In this document: one piece after another, positions 22,716 through 32,859 of the stretch | Layout: each line of letters begins with the position of its first letter | Position numbering within the stretch: position 1 is the first letter of the stretch | Assembly: GCF_008831285.2 (NCBI RefSeq) | Contig: NC_045143.1 | Coordinates: forward strand, 24,246,302-24,310,301 | DNA: 64,000 nucleotides | Direction: 5' to 3' | Source: Nymphaea colorata | Taxonomy: Eukaryota; Streptophyta; Magnoliopsida; Nymphaeales; Nymphaeaceae | The notes under the pieces: model-generated | Database searches by the model: none | What the model saw: only the letters and a program-made list of their open reading frames with translations | Told to the model about the DNA's origin: nothing | Program-made: the position numbers and the translations under genes

Positions 22716-22734
22716 GGTCCCATCCCTGTCGCCA
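22716..22734 (-). promoter_or_regulatory. Primer binding site of the Tat element
   Basis: Two bases inside the 5' LTR the minus strand reads TGGCGACAGGGATGGGACC. TGG followed by CGAC is the start of the site complementary to a tRNA 3' end ending GTCGCCA, the tRNA-Arg-type primer often reported for Tat/Ogre elements; the exact tRNA cannot be settled here. Confidence 0.75.
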
Positions 22735-22736
22735 TC

Positions 22737-25700
22737 TGTTTGCATCCCCAAAATTTCTTTGGTTTTTGGAGTGCTACAAAAAAATGAGTTTTGTTTTGAA
22801 AATGAGAGAGAAAGGGACTCGTCCATCAATACGAGGATCGACCGTTCTCGGTGTTTTTACCAGGGGTAATCAATCCAAAGGCTATGTTTATTATTGATGC
22901 ATTTTATTTTGGCTTAAATATCTTTTTCATTCTACGTGCGGTGTTGTGTTTCAGAAAATGTTGAAGACTTGATATTTTAAGATTTGGTGACAGTTTTGAA
23001 GAATATTTCGAGAGTGTAAAGCATTTTGATTTGAGAAATTTTGAATTGAAAAATCTTTATAAATATCATTTGAAAACATTTGAAGATCATTTTTAGAAAT
23101 AATTTTGGTGTTCTGTCAAGACTTTAAGTAAGTTTGAGGTTTTACTCTAATTTGGTTACTGCCTAGTTAGAGCTCCATTTCATCTTGCTTAAGTTCTTTC
23201 GGAGAGGTGCTTGTGATCGTTAGTGATATTAACTGAGTGTTAATACATGAATGCATTGATTCTATATGATTAAAAGAGAATAAAGCATTTCTACCATAAC
23301 ATTCATCTAAAAGCATTCCTGCCATGACATACATCTAAGATTTTGTTTTTATCATTATCATATATAAGAAGGAAAAGTTTTTGAAAATAGATTGGGGTTG
23401 TAAACCATCAAGCATGAATCCAATATTGGGTCATTACTTGATTTTTGGTCCTAGTAAAGTCGGTAAATAAAAGGATCTTAGAGGAAAAATATTTAAAAAA
23501 AGTAAAAAGATAAAATGCTCCCAAAGAAAGAAAGGGAGAAAGATAGAAAAATATGTACATATATATGTATATACCATTACATATGTACATATATGAAAGT
23601 TTGTAAAAATGATATTGATTTGAAGAGAAAGAGAGATTTTAAAGGAAAAGAGAAAAATATATATATGTGTATCTATAAAAGATTTGTAGGGGAAGATATT
23701 CGTTTTGAAAAGAGAAATAAAAGATTCTAGGAAGATAAAATAGAACACATATGTATATACATTCATGTATATATAAAAATTTGAAAAATAGAATGCGGAA
23801 ACATAAAGAGATAAGGATGAAGGGAATCATCATGTGCACATATATGTATATAACATGTATATACATATGTGTCTTCATGAGATTAAAAATCAAAAGATGG
23901 CTTAGAATAACCGACTTCAAGTTTGATGTAGGCCGGAGGGGAGCTTGGACTCGTGCAAGAGTCTAAGCTGAATCTCCAAAGCCACATTAGAAAAAGCATG
24001 ATTTTAAATATTTTTATATATGACCATCAAACGTAATGATTTTGTTTGTTACAAGGGAATATCTTCTACCATTGGGTAGGAAAGGAAATCGAACCGCATG
24101 ATAAGGTGCTCATTAGGGTTTTCCTAATTGGATGATTAGAAAGGAAACTAACACAAAATGAAATGAAAATGCATATTAACATATACATATTCGTGAGGGC
24201 TTTCTTTGAGTTGGACAAGCCCCAACCTCAAAAATTAATACAAAAATAAGGAGAAAATCCCAAACCACACTCTCATTCTCGTCGTGCATTTACATATGAA
24301 TAGAATAGATTAAGCAACTATGCATGGATCATATCTTAAAACAAAACAATATTCAAAGAAAGAGAGAGAGCATGATTCAATCATAAAATGAAATATCATC
24401 TTATTTTCTCATACTCCCGGTGCACTCAAACATAGCTTCTTGACTCTAAAATAGAGATTTGAGAGCTATCTCATATGGCCATGGGTTGATGAAGATGAGA
24501 GGAAATAAGTGAACCAAAATAAAGCAACATTCAAGAAAAGAACATGTTCCAATCATAAAATGAAATATCACTTCACCTTCTCATGCTCTCAGTGCACTCA
24601 AGAATAACTTCTTGACTCTGAAAAGGAGATTTTAGAGCTATCTTGTATGGCCATGGGGAGATGAAGAAGATAGAAAATTAGGAAACCAAAACAAGGCTAC
24701 ATTCAAGAAAAAGAGAACATGTTTCAATCACAAAATGGAATATCATCTCATCTTTTCATGCCCCGGTGCACTCGAGCGTAGTTTCTTGACTCTACCTATG
24801 GCCATGGGGAGATGAAGAAGAGAGAAACAATAGAAAGAATAGAGTGGGGTGTTGATTACATGCCTCTAAAGAAAATGATTTGAGGGAAAAAATATCACCC
24901 TTGCTTCGAATGGTCCTAGATTCACCTTGAATGGAGCTCCAAGATGATAAAGAGGAGGCCTCCAAGAGATCTTTCATGCTTTCTTGAAGGGTTGTAGCTT
25001 GGTGGAGCTTGCTCCCAAAGTTGGAGAAGAAGATGAAGAATGAAAAGGAAAGAAGAAGAGGGAAATGGCGGAAAAGAGCTAACAATTCTAAGTCTTCAAG
25101 TGAAAATGCACTAGAGCTTCTCCAAGGGCTAGCTCATGCCCAAGAGGGAGGATAATGGGGGTTTTTATAGAGAGTTTTGGTGGCAAAACTCAAAATTCAA
25201 TTTTTTTTGAATTTCACAACATTTTCATGCGAATTTCAAATAATTTTCTTTTTTTTGAAAAAGAAATAGGTTTGAAATGAGTATGATTGGCTATTACACC
25301 CGCAAGTCCTTTTTTGAGGTGTAGGCAGGGCTAATGCCCACTGAAAATGTTTAAAAATGCCCTCCAATGGTCGATTTTGAAGAAAAAATGGGGCTTGCGC
25401 ACTAGACATGCCCCGAAAGGCGCCTTGGCAGTGCATGCATATAGCAACGTGCAAGCGTTGCCGCAACTGCGCATGCGATCACACAGTCGCACGCGCGGTC
25501 ACGCGGCATGCTACAGCATGTCGCGCGCGATCCCGCGAGCGCGCGACTGCACGTTGTGGGACACACAAAAATTCAAATTTTTTATTTTTTATTTTTAAAA
25601 TTTGAATAAAACCAAAATGAAAAACATTTTTTATTTAAAATGTAAAGAAAAGGTTTTTGTTAAAAATGGGCGGCCAACTCCATTTTGGGTTACTCCGGGC

Positions 25701-25781
25701 TTGTTTTGAATCCGAATTGGGTTTCAGATCCGAAGATTAAATTCGAATATAGTATTTTGGAAAAAAATTGGGGTGATTACA
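22737..25781 (-). repeat. 5' LTR of the Tat element (3045 bp)
   Basis: Plus-strand ends TGTTTGCATCCCC and GGGGTGATTACA; collinear with 10652-13741. Differences include a short deletion in the third 174-bp unit near 24795 and a much more CpG-rich tract at 25431-25565 than its counterpart in the other LTR. Contains the same triplicated unit starting at 24371, 24543 and 24719. Confidence 0.95.
24371..24850. repeat. Triplicated ~174-bp unit inside the 5' LTR
   Basis: Units start at the CATG of CATGATTCAATCATAAAATG (24371) and its variants at 24543 and 24719, spacings 172 and 176 bp. The third unit lacks part of the segment after GACTCTA compared with the other LTR. Confidence 0.85.
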
Positions 25782-25786
25782 ATACA
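25782..25786. repeat. Target-site duplication ATACA, right copy
   Basis: Exact match to 10647-10651, directly after the terminal CA of the right LTR. Confidence 0.9.
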
Positions 25787-26255
25787 TCACGACTAATCAT
25801 CAGCTGCAAGTTTGAGTTGATGGTAAATTGGTAGGTGAGTGAGATAGACATTATTACTTAGAAGTGGATGGTAGGAATGATGGTGATTACAAGCCCATCT
25901 CTACGGTAAAATGGTTTCTCGAACAGAGTGACTCGAGGTAGAAGTTTATCGGTCTGCAAGCGAGCAAAGGCGATTCTCCATAACCTTTCAAAAGTTTGGG
26001 TTGTCCATAACCCTTTGAAAGTTTGTAGCAATAGAGAGAGTTCACAACAACAGAGGGTGCGGTTCTTGTCATCGATCGAAGAGTGTAGGTTGGAGCAAGT
26101 GTAAGGACGTTTGTTGGATCAATTCTTGGAAGCAACCAGAGGCTGAGATGGTTCACAACAAAGCGAGCGGAGTTCACCTGCCGAAGAAAGGTTAATTGTG
26201 ACAAATCTAGTCTATTTTTTCTAAGTTAGTCTTGCACGTTCATACGTTGTAGGAA
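25787..26255. other. Intergenic segment between the Tat element and the minisatellite, no gene seen
   Basis: A near-duplicate of AACCTTTCAAAAGTTTGGG occurs about 25 bases apart at 25980-26025. Nothing else recognised; the minus-strand frame at 25887-26204 has no domain I know. Confidence 0.4.
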
Positions 26256-26259
26256 ATGT

Positions 26260-26643
26260 TACAAAGATAATGAAATAACAATGTGTGTATACTGTAAAAG
26301 ATAAATAGAAGGTAATGAAATAATAAAATGAGAACATGTATATACTGTAAAAGATAAACTGAATGATATAACATGACAAGGTGTCTATACTACAGAAGAT
26401 AAACAGAGAAATATGAGATAATGAAATAACAACACATGTATATATTGTAGAAGATAAACAAAATGATATGAGATAATAAAATAACAATGTATGTATATAC
26501 TGTAGAGGATAAACAAAATGATATAGGATAATGAAATAACAACGCGTCTATACTATAAAAGATAAACAAAAAGATATGAGATAACGAAATAATAATGCAT
26601 GTATGATAGAAGATAAACAAAATGATATGAGATAATGAAATAA
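26260..26643 (-). repeat. 53-55-bp minisatellite, array A (inverted orientation)
   Basis: About eight units whose shared core on the plus strand is GATAATGAAATAACAA, then TGTATATACTGTA, then AAGATAAACAAAATGATA. Core positions 26272, 26317, about 26366, 26423, 26477, 26533, 26586 and 26637 give spacings of 45-57 bp. The reverse complement matches arrays B and C. Confidence 0.85.
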
Positions 26644-26651
26644 CTCATATC
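26624..26651. repeat. Inversion junction (palindrome) between arrays A and B
   Basis: GATATGAG (26624-26631) and CTCATATC (26644-26651) form a perfect inverted repeat around a 12-nt centre; extending outward, about 18 of 20 positions per arm pair. Left of it the minisatellite runs on the minus strand, right of it on the plus strand. Confidence 0.85.
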
Positions 26652-26697
26652 CTTGTGTTTATCTTATACAGTACAAACACATTGTTAATTCATTATT

Positions 26698-27149
26698 TGT
26701 AACACACAAAAAATCTAGTCGTGTATCGAAGATTGTGAGGGATTTTGGGCGACTTACAAAGGGGATTGTTAAATTATTGATTGTCTTGGTTCTTAGCATT
26801 TTAGGGTTGGGACCAAATCCGCTAGGTGGCGGGTTGAGATATGCCGGATTAAGGGCACGAGCCTAGGAGTGGGTCGGATCATTATAGTGGTAGAGCACGG
26901 TTCAACACTCGGACCTAAGGTCCCACACGCATAGACGCCTATGTCTTAAAGGGGATGGATTGTAACACTTCAAAAGTCGAGTCTCGTATTGAAGATTAAG
27001 AGGGATCTTAGGAGACTTACTAAATGGATTGTTAAATTGTTGGTTGTCCTAGTTATTAACCTTTTTGGACTTGGAACCAAAACTGCTGGGGGCAGGTTGG
27101 GATCTTCCACACCAGGGACCTAAGCCCAAGAGTGAAATGGTTCACTATA
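26698..27149 (+). mobile_element. TRIM-like miniature LTR retroelement (452 bp)
   Basis: Two direct terminal repeats of 189 bp (26698-26886 and 26961-27149) both begin TGTAACAC, share GGATTGTTAAATTRTTG and end CAYTATA. Directly after the first repeat comes GTGGTAGAGCACGG, resembling the tRNA-iMet primer site TGGTATCAGAGC with a small deletion; directly before the second comes the purine tract AAAGGGGATGGAT. The internal part is 74 bp and non-coding. Flanks read TTATT and TTATC, a nearly perfect 5-bp target duplication within the minisatellite. The two terminal repeats are clearly diverged, so the insertion is old. It needs enzymes from other elements to move. Confidence 0.75.
26887..26960 (+). 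other. Internal domain of the TRIM-like element with PBS and PPT
   Basis: TGGTAGAGCACGG starts at 26888, one base inside the terminal repeat; AAAGGGGATGGAT ends at 26960, directly before TGTAACAC of the second repeat. The order PBS-spacer-PPT matches an LTR retroelement reduced to its priming sites, with transcription on the plus strand. Confidence 0.65.
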
Positions 27150-27483
27150 TTATCTCATCTCCTTTTGTTTATCTTATACAAATATGGTAGATACATTGTT
27201 ACTTCATTATCTTATATTTTCACATGTTGTTATTTTGTATTCTCATATCCTTCTGTCTCTTCTACAATATATATATGTGTTGTTATTTCATTATCTCATA
27301 TCCTTCAGTTTATCTTCTATTCTATACAGGCATTGTTATGTCATTATATTATTGTTTGTATATCTCTTGCCCTATATAGCATTGCTATCCACTATCTCAT
27401 ATCTCTGTGACTATCTTATACATACATTGTTATCTTTTACCTTTTTCCTTACTGTAGACATTATCTCATGTTTCTTTTACATC

Positions 27484-29880
27484 CTATAGATCAACCAGGT
27501 CAACTTCAAGCAATATGAAAGAATTCCACACCAAGCATCCACTATACAATGTTTGTTGGAATGAAATCATATTAGACATGGAGAATTTTATTGTAGATAG
27601 AATGATAGGTGTGGACGATGAATGGAAAGAACTGTCAAATAAAGGGACACCTGAAGCTGCCGTTGTAGCATAGCATAGGGCACCTAAAGGTGCCATTTTG
27701 TCAGTGGTGTAGAAGGAGAATGAAGGGGCAAAAGAAAATTGGGAGGAGCATGTTGTGGAGACGGAGAACAAAAGGGTGAAAGAAAATTAGGAGGAGGTGG
27801 CAAAAATGGAGGGACATGCCATAGAGATGGAGAATGAAGGGGAGGAGGAAAATGATGAGGAGGAGGTAAAAAAAACAGAGGTATAAGCCTCAGGGTCGAA
27901 GAAGGAAGGGTAGAAGGAAAATGAGGAGCAACAGCTCAGAGTAGAGAACATCGAGGAGAATCCGTTATTGGATGAACCAAAGGAAGCCATCTTACAACCT
28001 ACGGTAGTTACAAATGTGTAGACTGTAGCTGTAGATGCACTAAAGATTATAGGTGCCAAGTAAAGGAGAAAATGGCTATTATATGATATCGATGTAAGTA
28101 ACCTGTGACGTTTATTTAAGTGTTGTAATTAAAGTTTTTGTGTCAGATAATGTTATTCAGTTGTCCATTGGTATGAAACCTATTGGACTTCCAGAAGCAA
28201 AAATTGGTGAGATTGCAATTCTCGGGGCTATTGTCCTTTGGCGCCATGGAACTCTAATGGGGGCCCTTGTATGCCCTAGCTCAAAAGTGAAATTCTCAAA
28301 CAAACACATTTGTCTTTGACGGATTTGAGATGACGATCAGCTTAGATGACATTGCTAGGCTGTTAGATCTAAAAAATCTCGAAAACCCTGTGCCTGGGAC
28401 ATCCAGGTAGAGCTTGAGAGGGAAGAGTAGTGATAATCTAGAGTTGACAGATTTGAAGTTTCAAAATGTCGTGGCCTTTGGGGGAAAGTCGACGTCAATA
28501 ATTGTGGCACCACTATAGAATAAGTGGCAGCTTGCAAAGCATGATGCACCTTCATAGGAGGCGGACCAAGCATTGAGGTCCTTGCTTGTTTATTTATTTA
28601 GCCTGTCTTTTTAGTGACAATATAGGCTCTAGAACAATTTGGCAGTACATCTAATTTTTTAAAGATGTAGATCAGATTCACTGCTATGCATGAAGGTCAG
28701 CTATGCATTTGCATTGGTATAGCTAGTTAGAGTGATTTAAGAGTGGAGTTACATCTATGGGAGGAGGTGGGTTGTTGCTGTAGGTATAAATAGTATCTTC
28801 ATTATGTAAATTTATTGCCAAAAAGATTATCTTTCATCTTGGTAATATCTTTACTTTATTTTCAATTCTAGATGTGGGAGCATATTCCTTCTATTAGACC
28901 TATCTTTACTTTATTTTCAATTCTAGATGTGGGAGCATATTCCTTCTATTACACCTACTGTAGACCATCCATTTTCAGAGACACGACCATTACATGTACC
29001 GTGGGGAGGCATTAGTCATAGTGATTACAATGATGTAGAATCACCTAGGTTGATCATATTGAAACTTCAGATGGATTAAGTATGTCTAGCAAATAGTGCT
29101 TCATATTTTGCTAAAGAAGAACGCTGAAATACTTGTGGTTTAGACCATACAACATTGCAAAACATCAAGATTAGAATATCGTGAAAGTACTTGAGTTGTC
29201 GTGCAAAGATGTGTGGTTGTTCTGTATAAATGAAGTAGCAATGCAGCACAACAACCAAGTCCTCTTGTAACGAGGTGTGAGCCAGTTGATTCTGTAGCCA
29301 CCCCAGCCCTCCAATACGTTAAAAAACAAAAATGCTTTCAAGGCTGGAGTTGGCTAGCAATTGTTGTTTTATAATGAGCTCCATAACTGGTCTCATAATG
29401 GTGAAATGGTTGTTGCTTACAATGGCGAGGGATTTGCACCAGGGTACCGCCAGTAGTATTGAGATGTAGTGCATCGTCGTGTACCTGAAATTTCTTTGAT
29501 CAAGTTGCCTCTTTGTGGATTTCTATCTGCAGCAACAGAGATATCCCACCTTTATCAACATCCATAGCAGCATGAGATATCCTACCTCCATCATTAGCTG
29601 CAACGGTAGGAGATATTCAACATCCTATCACATCACCATCACTAACTCCAGTAGAGGAGGCTACATGGAGGGAGATCCATAGTAAACAACATCAGGAGCA
29701 TATAGGAAGGGAGATTCTAAGCAAAAGAGGTCAGGACCATGTGGAGAGTCCACCCCAACATCCAAAACTTGATGTGGAAGAGAGATTGGTAGCAGCAATA
29801 GACACAGTGGTTGTTCATATTGTCGTTTTGATTGAAAAATTGATGATCTGAATCATAATTTGTCAAAAACAAAATGACAT
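27484..29880 (+). pseudogene. Plant-mobile-domain (PMD, MAIN/MAIL-like) pseudogene with relict introns
   Basis: The plus strand carries PMD pieces in order: an acidic Glu/Lys-rich leader (27700-28060, several stops); SQTNTFVFD and FEMTISLDDIARLLDL (about 28297-28360), the T-x-TFxxxxxEMTxxLxDxxxLLxL signature; broken pieces of the Y..W..A.L...L block (28600-28780); MWEHIPSITPTVDHPFSE in a 50-codon frame at 28927-29079; and NIAKHQD, VKVLELSCKDVWLFCINEV (29145-29240). Intron-like borders survive: GTAAGT at 28094 with TGTGTCAG at 28139-28146, and a GTATAAAT donor near 28777 with the TTCTAG acceptor at 28921-28926. Introns argue against a retrocopy. PMD proteins such as MAIN and MAIL1 are nuclear factors in transposon silencing and development, and PMDs also occur inside transposons; I cannot tell which source this is. 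Multiple stops make it a pseudogene. Confidence 0.75.
28846..28955 (+). repeat. 55-bp tandem duplication spanning an intron 3' splice site
   Basis: 28846-28900 is repeated almost exactly at 28901-28955. Each copy contains the pyrimidine-rich acceptor TTTTCAATTCTAG followed by ATGTGGGAGCATATTCC, the start of the MWEHI exon of the PMD pseudogene. Confidence 0.9.
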
Positions 29881-30099
29881 GAATATGATGATTGAGAATA
29901 ATGGTATTTTATTAATAACGACAAACATTATACGTTTGTTTATAACAATGATTGATAATAAGTTAATTTTACTAATAACTGACTTATGGTGTGAATGATG
30001 TGAGATAATAAATGTTTGAATTGTAAAGTTTCGATTTGTTATCTTAGGTGCAGTTGATGAATTGTGTCATTCCGTTATTGTATCATCTCATATGCATTT
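29881..30099. other. Short AT-rich spacer between PMD pseudogene and minisatellite C
   Basis: No gene recognised; contains a diverged repetition of ATGATTGATAATA-like sequence. Confidence 0.4.
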
Positions 30100-30535
30100 G
30101 ATTATTTTCTATTCTATTATGTTGTATTCGTTGCTTAACTTAGACGCATACATTCTTGCTTTATCTTTGGCATGTTATCTCACTATCTCATTTCCATTCC
30201 TCTATCTCTTGCTCTGTACATGTGTTGTTATCTCCCTATCTCATTTCCATTCATATTTTTCTCGCTGTATACATGCATTGCTATCTCCCTTTCCCATTTC
30301 CATTCATCTATCTCCTGCACTATATATTCATTGTTATCTCCTTATCTCATTATCGTTTGTCTTTTTCATGTTGTATACATGCATTGTTCTTTCTTTATCT
30401 CATTAACATTCATCGTATATCCGTTTCTTCATCTTATTCTACCAGCATATATCCATTGCATTGTCTCATTAACATTTGTCTTATATTCATTTCATTTATC
30501 ATATTCTATTAGCTTATATTCATTGTGTTAACTTA
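30100..30535 (+). repeat. 53-bp minisatellite, array C
   Basis: The word TGTTATCTC or a variant recurs at 30174, 30226, 30279, 30332 and 30385, spacing 52-53 bp, with CCCTATCTCATTTCCATTCATCTATC and TGTATACATGCAT between. More degenerate units continue on both sides. It is the same family and orientation as array B. Overlapping open frames of 114-119 codons on the plus strand (30062-30531) translate only the repeat and are not genes. Confidence 0.85.
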
Positions 30536-31404
30536 GACTTTATTTGATGTTTCTTTCTCTCTCCTTTGCCTTAGACATTATCACATGTTTCTTCATTTTA
30601 TTGGACATGAAAATACATGTCATTGTACATTGTTTGTTCAATTGTTTATGTTTTTTTCTTCTTCATGCACTTTCTATTTTCGGCGCCTGGTGTAAGGTCC
30701 TCTACCAAGTCGTCACACATATGTTTTCTGAGATGTGGTATACTATCTTGTGAAGAAAACAATCTGTTTGTGAACTAGAAAACAACATCAAGAATGAAAT
30801 ATGAGACATCTATTTGTTACATACACAATCAAAAGTAGGTTCGCTGCCATTGTAGATTGCTTTTTGGATATTTCATGATAAAAAACACCACAATCTTATC
30901 CATTGTTTTTGTGGGGAGCTTCTTTCTTATAAAAAAACCATTAAATTATGTTGATCCCACATTGACTCTATAAGAATTCTTTAATGAACTACAAATCAAG
31001 TTGTAATGGCCTATGCATTTTTATTGAATTGTAGTATAAGCTTGTTTGCTTCTACATGTCAAGAATGTATAGTACCCAATAATGGCACTCTTCCCAGATT
31101 GTAGGAAGCAGAACCTACATGATACAATATCAGCACGTGAGTGTAGATGACATGTGATAGATTGATGCGAAAATGTCTGATGCATTAGCAACACTTCAAA
31201 CAAGCTTAGCAAAGTGGGGGTCTGGAAGCATCTTTTTAGCATGCACAAAACCACAACCGAAGGGCTTCCAGCGGACTACATTCTATACAACATGATACAC
31301 AAATATAAAGAATGTTCTAATAACAAGCAAACAATAAATGCATTGCAAAAAATAGAGTACCATGAGAGCAGGACTGAAAATGCAGCACTTCTCATTTCTT
31401 ACTA
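30536..31404. other. Unassigned segment between minisatellite C and the satellite array
   Basis: The start repeats sequence also found after array B: TAGACATTATCACATGTTTCTT near 30571 against TAGACATTATCTCATGTTTCTT near 27455. No protein domain recognised; the 75-codon frame at 31214-31441 runs into the satellite and has no known motif. Confidence 0.45.
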
Positions 31405-32859
31405 TTCGTTGGATGAACTAAATAATTGTACAAATGAATGACTTGCATACCACTTTAACATTATATACTAAAATTTGCAATCATTTAAATCACATTCTAC
31501 TAATATAATTGCAAGCAAACTCATTGGATAAATTGTAATGAGTAAATGAAGAACCTGAATCCTATATGTATCATTATATAGTTGTGATTACAATCATTTA
31601 AATGAATTTCTATTGTTGTAATGACCAGTTATATTCATTGGATGAACTACAATTGAGCAAATGAGAAACCTATTTTCATATTATTATATACTTGTGACTA
31701 CAATGACTCAAATAAATCTCTATAAATATATGTACAAGTTAAACTCATTGGATGAAATATTCTTGTGCAAATGATGAACTTATATGTCATCCATACCTTT
31801 ACTTACTTGTGATTATAATAATATGAATGAATATTTGTCTATGTAATTCAAAGTGAAACCTATTAGATGAACCACAATTGTGCAAATGGACTTAAATCAC
31901 ATCTATTTTGATATGTAATAGTGATTACAATCATTCAAATGAGTCACCATAGATGTTGTTACAAGTTCTACTTATTGGATGTAGTACAATTGTGTAAAGG
32001 ATGGGTTCGAGTCCCATCTTTATAAATGTAACATGTTAAACTCATTGGATACATTACAATTATTAAAAATATGGGCTTAAATCTCATCTATACCATTATG
32101 TACTAGTAAGTATAATTATTTAAATAAATCTTTATGGACGTAAATTACAAGTTAACCTTGGTGGAAGAAATATAATTGAACAAATGAATTACCTAGATCA
32201 CATTCATATAATTACATTCTTATTATTACAATAATTTAAATAAATATCTCTAAATGTAGCTAAGCAAACAAATTATGTAAATGATTCTTGTATCAATATG
32301 CACTTACGATTACAATTATTTAAATGAATTTATGTAGATGTCATTGCCTGTCAAACTAATTAGATGATCTATAATATACCAAAAAAATTACCTAAGTCCT
32401 ATTTATACTATTATGTACTTGTGATTATAATCAATTAAATAAATTTTTTTAGATGTAATTACAAGTTAAACTCACTGGATCTACTACAATTAAGCAAATT
32501 ATGGATTTAAATGAATCTCAATCGTTGTAATAACAAGTTAAACTCATCAGATAAACTACACTTGTGCAAAGGATGGATTTAAATCCTGTCAATATCAATA
32601 CATACTAGTAAGTATAATCATTTAAATGAATCTTTATAGTAATTACAAGTTATGCTCATTGGATGAAATATAATTGAGCAAACAAATTACATAAATCCCA
32701 TTCATATCCTTACATACATGTAAGTACAATCATTGAAATGAATCTCTCTAAATATAATTAAAAGTAAAGCTCAAAGATAGATTATAATTATGCAAATGAT
32801 TGACTTAAATCTCATCCCATTACATAATTATGATTGTAATCATTTAAATGAATTGATCC

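Larger units (their letters stand above)
10652..25781 (-). mobile_element. Complete Tat-lineage Ty3/gypsy LTR retrotransposon (15,130 bp), coding-dead
   Basis: Two direct LTRs (10652-13741 and 22737-25781), ends TG...CA, and 5-bp target duplication ATACA on both sides define the element precisely. All coding remnants read on the minus strand, so the right LTR is the 5' LTR. From 5' to 3': PBS, ~1-kb leader, ORF1-like/gag N-terminal domain, Lys/Ser-rich linker, gag with zinc knuckle, protease, RT, RNase H, a second archaeal-type RNase H, integrase, purine tract, 3' LTR. The dual RNase H, TGGCGAC-type primer site, very long LTRs and gag type point to the Tat lineage (Ogre/Retand relatives). Frameshifts, stops and both integrase catalytic Asp replaced show it cannot transpose alone. 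LTRs differ by many substitutions and small indels, so the insertion is not recent. Confidence 0.95.
26644..27470 (+). repeat. 53-55-bp minisatellite, array B, split by a TRIM-like element
   Basis: Units of the type CATTGTTATTTCATTATCTCATATCC followed by a TTTATCTTCTATA-like block occur at 26644-26697 and again at 27150-27470, with the TRIM-like element at 26698-27149 between them. The array shares orientation with array C (30.1 kb) and is reverse to array A. Confidence 0.8.

Noticed and set aside
27484-28059. Ser/Phe/Thr-rich minus-strand frames of 90-95 codons
   Set aside because: They are antisense to the Glu/Lys-rich leader of the PMD pseudogene, which reads on the plus strand.
30156-30531. 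Overlapping 118- and 119-codon plus-strand frames that look like membrane proteins
   Set aside because: They are direct translations of the 53-bp minisatellite in different frames; hydrophobicity comes from TATCTC/TTCATT codons.
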